A stretch of DNA of 64,000 nucleotides from Oceanicola sp. 502str15 (GTDB taxonomy: Bacteria > Pseudomonadota > Alphaproteobacteria > Rhodobacterales > Rhodobacteraceae). The stretch is taken from positions 310,001 to 374,000 of the forward strand of contig NZ_WYDQ01000001.1 of NCBI RefSeq assembly GCF_024105635.1, given 5' to 3'. Position numbers and translations under genes: made by a program. The notes under the pieces are model-generated. The model was not told the origin of the DNA and did not search any database. It worked only from the letters and a program-made list of their open reading frames with translations. Position 1 is the first letter of the stretch. Each line of letters starts with the position of its first letter. Shown here in pieces: positions 33,661 through 39,243 of the stretch.

Positions 33661-36234
33661 ATGAGCAGTATCGAGCCAGACCGCCCGCTGAGCCTGTCGC
33701 AACAGGCCGTGGCCGCCCGCCCCGCGCCCTACCTCGAAGGGCTGAACCCGGCACAACGCGAGGCCGTGGAGCAGCTTGACGGGCCGGTGCTGATGCTGGC
33801 CGGCGCGGGCACCGGCAAGACCAAGGCGCTGACCACGCGGATTGCGCACCTGCTGCTGACGCAGCGCGCGCGGCCCAATGAAATTCTCGCAGTGACCTTC
33901 ACCAACAAGGCCGCCCGCGAGATGAAAAACCGCGTGGCGGGCCTGATGGGGCAGACGGTGGAGGGAATGCCATGGCTGGGCACGTTCCACGCGATCTGCG
34001 TGAAGCTGCTGCGGAGGCATGCCGAACTGGTCGGCCTCAAGAGCAACTTCACCATCCTTGATACAGATGATCAGTTAAGGCTTCTTAAACAGCTCGTCGC
34101 CGCCGCCAATATCGACGACAAGCGCTGGCCGGCGCGGATGCTGGCCGGGATCATCGACCAGTGGAAGAACAAGGCGCTCACCCCCGACAAGGTGCCGGTC
34201 GCGGACGCCGCGGCCTACGACCACAAGGGCGTGGCGATCTACCGGGAATACCAGGCGCGGCTGAAGACGCTGAACGCGGTGGATTTCGGCGACCTGCTGC
34301 TGCACATGGTCACGATCTTCCAGACCCATGAGGACGTGCTGGAACAATATCAGCGCTGGTTCCGCTACATTCTGGTCGACGAATACCAGGATACCAACGT
34401 GGCCCAATACCTGTGGCTGCGCCTCCTCGCGCAGGGGCACAAGAACATCTGCTGCGTGGGTGACGACGATCAGTCGATCTATGGCTGGCGGGGCGCCGAG
34501 GTGGGCAACATCCTGCGGTTCGAAAAGGATTTTCCGGGCGCGCATGTGGTGCGGCTGGAGCAGAACTATCGCTCGACGCCGCATATTCTGGGCGCCGCCG
34601 GGGGCGTGATCGCCGCCAACAAGGGCCGGCTCGGCAAGGAGCTTTGGACCGAGGCGGAGGAGGGCGAGAAGGTGCGCCTCATCGGCCATTGGGACGGCGA
34701 GGAAGAGGCGCGCTGGATAGGCGACGAGCTGGAGGCGATGGGCGGCGGCACCCGGGGGATGCGGCCTATCGGGTTGAATGAATGCGCAATTCTGGTGCGC
34801 GCCTCGCACCAGATGCGGGCGTTTGAAGACCGGTTTCTGACCATCGGGCTGCCCTACCGGGTGATCGGGGGGCCGCGATTTTACGAGCGGATGGAGATCC
34901 GCGATGCGATGGCATACTTCCGCGTGGCCGTCTCGCCGGACGATGATCTGGCTTTCGAGCGGATCGTCAATGTGCCCAAGCGGGGGCTGGGCGAGAAGGC
35001 TTTGCAGAAGATGCAGCGGGCGGCGCGGGCGAACGGGGTTTCGCTGTTTGAAGGTGCGCGGATCCTGGTGGCGTCGGGCGAGCTGACGGGCAAGGCGAAG
35101 GGGCAATCCGACGGCTTGCTCAAGCTCTTCGCGCACTGGCGTTATCTAGTTCAAAATGCTGGCGACGAGGTTGAGATCGAACGCTGGAGTGACGAGCAAA
35201 CAGAGCTTGAGGTGCAGTTTAGCGAGCTAACGGCTTTGCTTGAAACGCTTCCGACGCAGATTGAAGAACTTGATAGTGCGGAAGCTTCGGAAGATACCAG
35301 TCCTAAGAGATCCGAGATCGAATATCAGATCGAGAACTGCCGACTTCGCTTAGGGTTTGTCGGTGATTGCATTGAAATTCTTCGCGGAAACCACGTTCTT
35401 TTGGCTGAGCGGATGCTGGACGACTCCGGCTATACCGACATGTGGCAGAACGACAAGACGCCCGAGGCACCGGGGCGGCTGGAGAACCTGAAGGAACTGG
35501 TGAAGGCGCTGGAAGGCTTTGAAAACCTTCAGGGATTTCTGGAGCATATCGCGCTGCTCATGGACAATGAGAGCGATGATGAGGGGCCGAAGGTTTCGAT
35601 CATGACGCTGCATGCGGCGAAGGGGCTGGAGTTTCCGGCGGTGTTCCTTCCGGGGTGGGAGGACGGGCTGTTTCCGAGCCAGCGGAGCATGGACGAAAGC
35701 GGGGTGAAGGGGCTCGAGGAGGAGCGGCGGCTGGCCTATGTGGGGATCACGCGGGCCGAGGAGCTGTGCACGATTTCATTTGCCGGAAACCGGCGGATCT
35801 ACGGCCAGTGGCAGAGCGCTCTGCCGTCGCGGTTTATCGACGAGCTGCCGGGCGAGCATGTGGATGTGCTGACCCCGCCGGGGCTGTACGGCAACACGCT
35901 CGGCGGCGGCGGGGGTGAAGTTCGCTCGACATTACAAGAGGATGCGGCGCGGGCGGATGGCTACAACTCGCCCGGCTGGAAGCGGCTTCAGGCGCGGGCA
36001 CAGGTGCGCGGGATGAGCCAGCCGAAGGAGAGCCGGAACATGGTGATCGACGCCGAGGCGGTGTCTGTGCACAGCGTCGGGGAGCGGGTTTTTCACCAGA
36101 AATTCGGCTACGGGGCGATCACCGGGATCGAAGGCGACAAGCTGGAAATCCGGTTCGAGAAGGCCGGGGTGAAGAAGGTCGTGGCGACCTTTGTGGTGCC
36201 CGCGGCGAGCGCGGCGGATGACGTGCCGTTCTAG
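33661..36234 (+). CDS. uvrD: UvrD/PcrA-type DNA helicase with an unusual internal insertion
   Basis: SF1A 3'-5' helicase for nucleotide excision and mismatch repair, about 857 aa. Motifs: LNPAQREAVEQLDGPVLMLA (Q motif), AGTGKT (I), VDEYQDTN (II), QSIYGWRGAE (III), EQNYRST (IV), MTLHAAKGLEFPAVFLPGWE (V), EEERRLAYVGITRAEE (VI), and a C-terminal tudor-like tail (VFHQKFGYGAITGIEGDKLE). Residues ~493-581 are an extra, lower-GC, helix-forming segment that I do not recall in relatives. ATG 33661 chosen; ATG 33649 is also in frame. Confidence 0.93.
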   Translation: MSSIEPDRPLSLSQQAVAARPAPYLEGLNPAQREAVEQLDGPVLMLAGAGTGKTKALTTRIAHLLLTQRARPNEILAVTFTNKAAREMKNRVAGLMGQTVEGMPWLGTFHAICVKLLRRHAELVGLKSNFTILDTDDQLRLLKQLVAAANIDDKRWPARMLAGIIDQWKNKALTPDKVPVADAAAYDHKGVAIYREYQARLKTLNAVDFGDLLLHMVTIFQTHEDVLEQYQRWFRYILVDEYQDTNVAQYLWLRLLAQGHKNICCVGDDDQSIYGWRGAEVGNILRFEKDFPGAHVVRLEQNYRSTPHILGAAGGVIAANKGRLGKELWTEAEEGEKVRLIGHWDGEEEARWIGDELEAMGGGTRGMRPIGLNECAILVRASHQMRAFEDRFLTIGLPYRVIGGPRFYERMEIRDAMAYFRVAVSPDDDLAFERIVNVPKRGLGEKALQKMQRAARANGVSLFEGARILVASGELTGKAKGQSDGLLKLFAHWRYLVQNAGDEVEIERWSDEQTELEVQFSELTALLETLPTQIEELDSAEASEDTSPKRSEIEYQIENCRLRLGFVGDCIEILRGNHVLLAERMLDDSGYTDMWQNDKTPEAPGRLENLKELVKALEGFENLQGFLEHIALLMDNESDDEGPKVSIMTLHAAKGLEFPAVFLPGWEDGLFPSQRSMDESGVKGLEEERRLAYVGITRAEELCTISFAGNRRIYGQWQSALPSRFIDELPGEHVDVLTPPGLYGNTLGGGGGEVRSTLQEDAARADGYNSPGWKRLQARAQVRGMSQPKESRNMVIDAEAVSVHSVGERVFHQKFGYGAITGIEGDKLEIRFEKAGVKKVVATFVVPAASAADDVPF
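35140..35405 (+). other. Low-GC in-frame insertion inside the helicase gene
   Basis: Base and codon use change sharply here: many A/T-ending codons (TTT, GAT, CTT, GAA), against the GC-ending codons on both sides. The product is acidic and probably coiled coil (EVEIERWSDEQTELEVQF, ALLETLPTQIEELDSAEASE). Flanking residues (KLFAHWRYL before, LAERMLDDSGYTDMWQNDK after) read as ordinary UvrD 2B-region sequence. The boundaries are approximate. Confidence 0.65.
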
Positions 36235-36290
36235 GGCGAACGGTGGGGTCACGAAGCCGGTTTAACCACGAAAAACGCATGTCACATCCC

Positions 36291-36318
36291 GTGCACAACC
36301 CGTGCACAGGCTGTGCAT
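36291..36318. repeat. Three GTGCA direct repeats at 11-bp spacing
   Basis: GTGCA occurs at 36291, 36302 and 36313 (the first two as palindromic GTGCAC), exactly one helical turn apart, in the gap after the helicase stop. No gene start lies close, so an operator role is uncertain; it may be a protein-binding or termination-associated site. Confidence 0.35.
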
Positions 36319-36380
36319 ACATCAAATGACATAGCGCGCGTTAATCTACGGACCGTGCGCAGGGATGGTGGCGGCGGCGG

Positions 36381-36614
36381 GGGATCCTCGGGTCGGCCCG
36401 AGGGTGATGGATGTGGTGGGGGATCCTCGGGTCGAGCCCGAGGATGACAGTTGTGGCGAGGGGGCCTCGGGACGCGCCCGGGGATGACGGTTGTGGTGGC
36501 GGGGGATCCTCGGGTCGGGCCCGGGGATGACGGATGTGGCGGGGGATCCTTGGGTCGAGCCCGAGGATGACGGTTGTGGCGAGGGGGGCCTCGCGACGAG
36601 CCCGGGGATGACGG
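36381..36614. repeat. REP-like palindromic repeat cluster (about six copies)
   Basis: Six tandem copies, at roughly 40-bp intervals, of a palindromic element with core ATCCTCGGGTC-n-GCCCGAGGATGAC. Copies begin near 36382, 36420, 36462, 36502, 36541 and 36585; the third and last carry variant arms. Elements with this core are widespread REPs in alphaproteobacteria. They fill most of the 409-bp gap between the convergent helicase and epimerase genes, in which I see no gene. Confidence 0.8.
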
Positions 36615-36643
36615 TATTGGTGGGGGGGCCGGGAGGGCCGGGG

Positions 36644-37528
36644 TCAGATCTCGTTTCGCCAGTCGTGCCGGGGGGAGAATCCGAGGAGGCGTTTGGCCTT
36701 TTCGGTGGTGTAGAAGGTCTCGTCCTCGCCCATCTCGCGCTTCTGCGGGACGCCCTTGTAGAATCGATCGATCAGCTCGGAGGTGGGGGCGGCGACGGAG
36801 TGGGTGTCGTTGGCGACGTTGAAGACCTCGTAGCCGAGCCCGTCGGTGCGGAGGCAGCACTCGACCATATGGCCCAGATCGCGGGCGTCGATATAGGCGA
36901 AGATGTTGCGGCGGCGCTTTTCGGGGGCGTGGATGAAGCCGGGGAAGTTCTCGGCGTATTCGTGCGGCTCGATCACGTTGTTGATGCGCAGACCGTAGAT
37001 GTCGGCGCCGCTGCGGCACTGGAAGCTGCGGGCGGTGGCCTCGTTGACCACCTTGGACATGGCGTAGCTGTCTTCGGGCAGGGTGGGGTGGGCCTCATCC
37101 ACCGGGATATACTCGGGCTTGCGCTCGCCGTTGGCGAAGCAGACGCCGTAGGTGGTTTCGGAGCTGGCGAAGATGACCTTGCGGATGCCGGCTTTGAGCG
37201 CGGCGTCGATGACGTTGTAGGTGCCCAGCGTGTTGACGCGGAAGCATTCGGCATCGCCGGTGACCATGATCCGGGGGACGGCGGCAAAATGCACGACGGC
37301 ATCGAAGGAGGGCACGCCGGTGCCGGGCTCGAGCTCGTCGAAATCGGCCCAGGCCTGCATCGCGTCATGCATGGCGCCGAGATCGGTGATGTCGGCGATG
37401 CGGTTGAAGACGCCTTCGACGTCGGAGGGGGTCTTGTCGACGTTCAGCACCCGGTGGCCCTGTTCGACGAGATAGCGGGTGGCGTGACGGCCGGCCTTGC
37501 CGGAGCCGCCGGTGAAGAGAATGCGCAT
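36644..37528 (-). CDS. NAD-dependent epimerase/dehydratase (extended SDR)
   Basis: 294 aa. NAD-binding GGSGKAG at the N-terminus, VVHFAAVPRI, the catalytic YAMSK (YxxxK) preceded by FASSETTYG, and INNVIEPHEYAENFPGFIHA. This is the pattern of sugar-nucleotide epimerases/reductases; the substrate is unknown. It stands alone, flanked on both sides by REP-like repeats. Confidence 0.88.
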   Translation of the reverse strand: MRILFTGGSGKAGRHATRYLVEQGHRVLNVDKTPSDVEGVFNRIADITDLGAMHDAMQAWADFDELEPGTGVPSFDAVVHFAAVPRIMVTGDAECFRVNTLGTYNVIDAALKAGIRKVIFASSETTYGVCFANGERKPEYIPVDEAHPTLPEDSYAMSKVVNEATARSFQCRSGADIYGLRINNVIEPHEYAENFPGFIHAPEKRRRNIFAYIDARDLGHMVECCLRTDGLGYEVFNVANDTHSVAAPTSELIDRFYKGVPQKREMGEDETFYTTEKAKRLLGFSPRHDWRNEI

Positions 37529-37607
37529 GGGGGCCTCCTTGGTTTGAGGCGCAGATTACCCGGGGGCGACGGGGTGCGAAAGCGGAAGGCGGACTGGTTG
37601 GGAGAGT

Positions 37608-37683
37608 TCCTCGGGTCAGGCCCGAGGATGACAGTAGAGGAGGGGCTAGGGAGAGATCCTCGGGTCAGGCCCGAGGATGACGG
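37608..37683. repeat. REP-like palindromic repeats, two copies
   Basis: Two copies (37608-37633 and 37655-37683) of the same TCCTCGGGTCAGGCCCGAGGA palindrome family seen beyond the epimerase gene. They separate the epimerase promoter from the end of the hairpin array. Confidence 0.8.
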
Positions 37684-37693
37684 CCCGGGCCCG

Positions 37694-37737
37694 AAAATGA
37701 AAAGCGGCGATGCTCGGGAGGAGGTGAGCATCGCCGC
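37694..37737 (-). terminator. Terminal hairpin of the small-RNA array with T-rich tail
   Basis: Last hairpin of the array on the minus strand: 12-bp perfect stem GCGGCGATGCTC/GAGCATCGCCGC (37704-37737), loop ACCTCCTCCC, followed directly by TTTTCATTTT (37694-37703). It is the only one of the 24 hairpins with a following T tract, so it probably ends the whole transcript while also being the 3' half of unit 12. Confidence 0.75.
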
Positions 37738-37770
37738 CAATATCAGATCGCCCAGGGAGGAGGTCGGGCG
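37704..37770 (-). ncRNA. CcsR-like small RNA, unit 12 (promoter-distal)
   Basis: Hairpin B at 37749-37770 (5-bp stem CGCCC/GGGCG) and hairpin A at 37704-37737 (12-bp perfect stem), both with CCTCCTCCC in the loop on the minus strand. Hairpin A doubles as the terminator. Confidence 0.72.
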
Positions 37771-37800
37771 CCTGAATTCCGGTCCCTTCCGGGGAAGGGT

Positions 37801-37870
37801 GGGGCGGCTGCCTCGGGAGGAGGTGAGGCGCCGCCCCTATGCTTCCGGCTGCCCAGGGAGGAGGACGGGC
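37801..37870 (-). ncRNA. CcsR-like small RNA, unit 11
   Basis: Hairpin B at 37851-37870 (GCCC/GGGC) and hairpin A at 37801-37837 (13 pairs with one bulged T: GGGGCGGC plus GCCTC). Both loops carry CCTCCTCCC. The stems differ from all other units. An extra hairpin without the motif (CCCTTC/GAAGGG, 37784-37799) lies between this unit and unit 12. Confidence 0.72.
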
Positions 37871-37891
37871 GCACCGAAATCGAATTGGGTC

Positions 37892-37958
37892 GGCGGGCAC
37901 CCCGGGAGGAGGATGGGGGCCCGCCTGATATCGGGTGGCCCAGGGAGGAGGACGGGCC
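37892..37958 (-). ncRNA. CcsR-like small RNA, unit 10
   Basis: Hairpin B at 37937-37958 (GGCCC/GGGCC) and hairpin A at 37892-37925 (GGCGGGC plus CCCC, 11 pairs with a bulged A). Loops carry CCTCCTCCC. Stem sequences are specific to this unit. Confidence 0.72.
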
Positions 37959-37974
37959 GTCCGAAACCGAATTG

Positions 37975-38042
37975 GGTGGCGACATGCCCGGGAGGAGGTG
38001 GGCTGCCGCCGGATCTCGAAGGCCCAGGGAGGAGGAGAGGGC
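37975..38042 (-). ncRNA. CcsR-like small RNA, unit 9 (type Y)
   Basis: Hairpin B at 38022-38042 (GCCC/GGGC) and hairpin A at 37975-38010 (GCCC inner and GGTGGC/GCCGCC outer stem). Both loops carry CCTCCTCCC. Type Y unit of the 177-bp block. Confidence 0.72.
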
Positions 38043-38062
38043 GCTCCGAAACCGAAACTTTG

Positions 38063-38135
38063 GGCGGCGACGATGCTCGGGAGGAGGTGAGCATCGCCGC
38101 CTGATTTTCGGGGCGCCCAGGGAGGAGGTCGGGCG
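38063..38135 (-). ncRNA. CcsR-like small RNA, unit 8 (type X)
   Basis: Hairpin B at 38114-38135 (CGCCC/GGGCG) and hairpin A at 38063-38101 (8-bp CGATGCTC stem, 3-base bulge, GGCGG/CCGCC). Loops carry CCTCCTCCC. Confidence 0.72.
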
Positions 38136-38151
38136 GACCGAAACCGAATTG

Positions 38152-38219
38152 GGTGGCGACATGCCCGGGAGGAGGTGGGCTGCCGCCGGATCTCGAAGGC
38201 CCAGGGAGGAGGAGAGGGC
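38152..38219 (-). ncRNA. CcsR-like small RNA, unit 7 (type Y)
   Basis: Hairpin B at 38199-38219 and hairpin A at 38152-38187, nearly identical to unit 9. Both loops carry CCTCCTCCC. Confidence 0.72.
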
Positions 38220-38242
38220 GCTCCGAAACCGAAACTTTGGGC

Positions 38243-38312
38243 GGCGGCGATGCTCGGGAGGAGGTGAGCATCGCCGCCTGATTTTCGGGGCGCCCAGGGA
38301 GGAGGTCGGGCG
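38243..38312 (-). ncRNA. CcsR-like small RNA, unit 6 (type X)
   Basis: Hairpin B at 38291-38312 and hairpin A at 38243-38278. Here the A stem is 13 bp and perfect (GGCGGCGATGCTC with its complement), without the bulge of the sister units. Loops carry CCTCCTCCC. Confidence 0.72.
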
Positions 38313-38328
38313 GACCGAAACTGAATTG

Positions 38329-38397
38329 GGTGGCGACAGGCCCGGGAGGAGGTGGGCTGCCGCCGGATCTCGAAGAGCCCAGCGAGGAGGAGAGGGC
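38329..38397 (-). ncRNA. CcsR-like small RNA, unit 5 (type Y, variant loop)
   Basis: Hairpin A at 38329-38364 has the normal loop. Hairpin B at 38377-38397 has one loop substitution, so the minus strand reads CCTCCTCGC instead of CCTCCTCCC: the only imperfect motif in the array. Confidence 0.7.
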
Positions 38398-38417
38398 GCT
38401 CCGAAACCGAAACTTTG

Positions 38418-38490
38418 GGCGGCGACGATGCTCGGGAGGAGGTGAGCATCGCCGCCTGATTTTCGGGGCGCCCAGGGAGGAGGTCGGGCG
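38418..38490 (-). ncRNA. CcsR-like small RNA, unit 4 (type X)
   Basis: Hairpin B at 38469-38490 and hairpin A at 38418-38456 (8-bp stem plus outer GGCGG/CCGCC). Loops carry CCTCCTCCC. Nearly identical to units 2 and 8 in its A hairpin. Confidence 0.72.
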
Positions 38491-38506
38491 GACCGAAACT
38501 GAATTG

Positions 38507-38574
38507 GGTGGCGACAGGCCCGGGAGGAGGTGGGCTGCCGCCGGATCTCGAAGGCCCAGGGAGGAGGAGAGGGC
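38507..38574 (-). ncRNA. CcsR-like small RNA, unit 3 (type Y)
   Basis: Hairpin B at 38554-38574 and hairpin A at 38507-38542, type Y stems. Loops carry CCTCCTCCC. Confidence 0.72.
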
Positions 38575-38594
38575 GCTCCGAAACCGAAACTTTG

Positions 38595-38670
38595 GGCGGC
38601 GACGATGCTCGGGAGGAGGTGAGCATCGCCGCCTAATCTCAGAACGCCCAGGGAGGAGGTCGGACGTTCT
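38595..38670 (-). ncRNA. CcsR-like small RNA, unit 2 (type X, divergent B stem)
   Basis: Hairpin B at 38641-38670 has a stem of its own (AGAACG/CGTTCT outer arms), while hairpin A at 38595-38633 is the standard type X stem. Both loops carry CCTCCTCCC. Confidence 0.72.
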
Positions 38671-38716
38671 GATCTCGTTGTCTCGTCCCCGCCGTTCTGG
38701 CGGGGTAAGCGGCGAG

Positions 38717-38780
38717 GGCACCGGGAGGAGGATGGTGCCGTTGCCGTAACGAAGAGCCCAGGGAGGAGGACGGGCCCTTC
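38717..38780 (-). ncRNA. CcsR-like small RNA, unit 1 (promoter-proximal)
   Basis: Begins 12 bases after the DUF1127 stop. Hairpin B at 38751-38780 (GAAG/CTTC outer, GCCC/GGGC inner) and hairpin A at 38717-38739 (perfect 6-bp GGCACC/GGTGCC). Loops carry CCTCCTCCC. Stems differ from all other units. CcsR RNAs of Rhodobacter sphaeroides are likewise two-hairpin RNAs downstream of a DUF1127 gene. Confidence 0.75.
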
Positions 38781-38792
38781 AGTGTTCCTGTG

Positions 38793-39008
38793 TCAGGCGC
38801 CGTATGCGGCCTGGAAGGCGACCGAGCGGATCATGGAGGGCGCGATGCCGAGGTCGGCGAGGTCGCGGTTGCTCAGGGCCTGAAGTTCGCGGAGCGTCTG
38901 ACGGTAGACGCGGCGTTTTGCTGCGTTCTCGCGGCGGGCCTCGAAGAAGGCTTCGATGCGGCCCATGATGCCGGTGGTCGCGGTGTTCTGTGCGGTTGCG
39001 TAAGCCAT
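38793..39008 (-). CDS. DUF1127 small protein (CcaF1-like)
   Basis: 71 aa. The C-terminal half is a DUF1127 motif (LRELQALSNRDLADLGIAPS, then MIRSVA), preceded by an Arg-rich helix (FEARRENAAKRRVYRQT). In Rhodobacter sphaeroides the DUF1127 protein encoded before the CcsR RNAs (CcaF1) is an RNA-binding protein that affects their maturation, under heat-shock sigma control; this is from memory of that system. AAGGA precedes the ATG by 10 bases. The hairpin array starts 12 bases after its stop, so it is most likely the leader cistron of the precursor. Confidence 0.88.
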   Translation of the reverse strand: MAYATAQNTATTGIMGRIEAFFEARRENAAKRRVYRQTLRELQALSNRDLADLGIAPSMIRSVAFQAAYGA

Positions 39009-39091
39009 GGTGGCTGTGTCCTTAGTGGTGTCGTACCTGTGTGGGCCGTTCTGTGCCCGTTGCTTGAGATGAACTTAGGGAATTGCTGCAC

Positions 39092-39128
39092 CTGCATAAA
39101 GCCCTTTCGCCGCAACGCGGCTATGCAG
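39092..39128. promoter_or_regulatory. Long imperfect inverted repeat upstream of the DUF1127 gene
   Basis: CTGCATA (39092-39098) pairs with TATGCAG (39122-39128) and GCC/GGC continue the stem. A second inverted repeat, CTACGTT/AACGTAG with an 18-base spacer, lies at 39171-39202. Both are in the 235-bp divergent region between the DUF1127 gene and mrp, so either could be a regulator site. I could not assign a sigma-factor promoter confidently. Confidence 0.35.
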
Positions 39129-39243
39129 TGAGGGAATAGGTAAAAGGGGTGGAGATTCAGCGCGTTAAGCCTACGTTTTAGGCAATAAAAGAAATAACGT
39201 AGCGTCACTTGTGGCGCCTTCCAATCAAGGAGAAGAGCGAAAA

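Larger units (their letters stand above)
37959..38670. repeat. Four tandem copies of a ~177-bp block (two small-RNA units each)
   Basis: Blocks start near 37959, 38136, 38313 and 38491, 177-178 bp apart, and are almost identical except for scattered substitutions and the far end of the last. Each holds one type Y and one type X unit, so the array grew by duplication of a two-unit block. Long open frames across this region on both strands are artefacts of the repeat and its composition. Confidence 0.9.

Noticed and set aside
30030..33779. 1249-codon plus-strand frame opposite pyc
   Set aside because: Pure shadow of pyruvate carboxylase caused by high GC; His/Gly/Asp-rich composition without domains.
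36260..36275. TTAACC near the end of the helicase gene as a CtrA site
   Set aside because: Only a half-site; the second TTAA at 7-base spacing is missing and no start codon is close.
37646..38749. Long open frames on both strands (up to ~326 codons) with repeating Pro/Ser/Arg-rich or Gly/Arg-rich translations
   Set aside because: They follow the 177-bp nucleotide repeat (177 is divisible by 3) and contain no domain; stems and loops, not codons, are conserved. Interpreted as RNA genes.
37704..38780. CRISPR array
   Set aside because: The repeated parts are hairpins with differing stems and unequal spacing, there are no unique spacers of constant size, and no cas genes are near.
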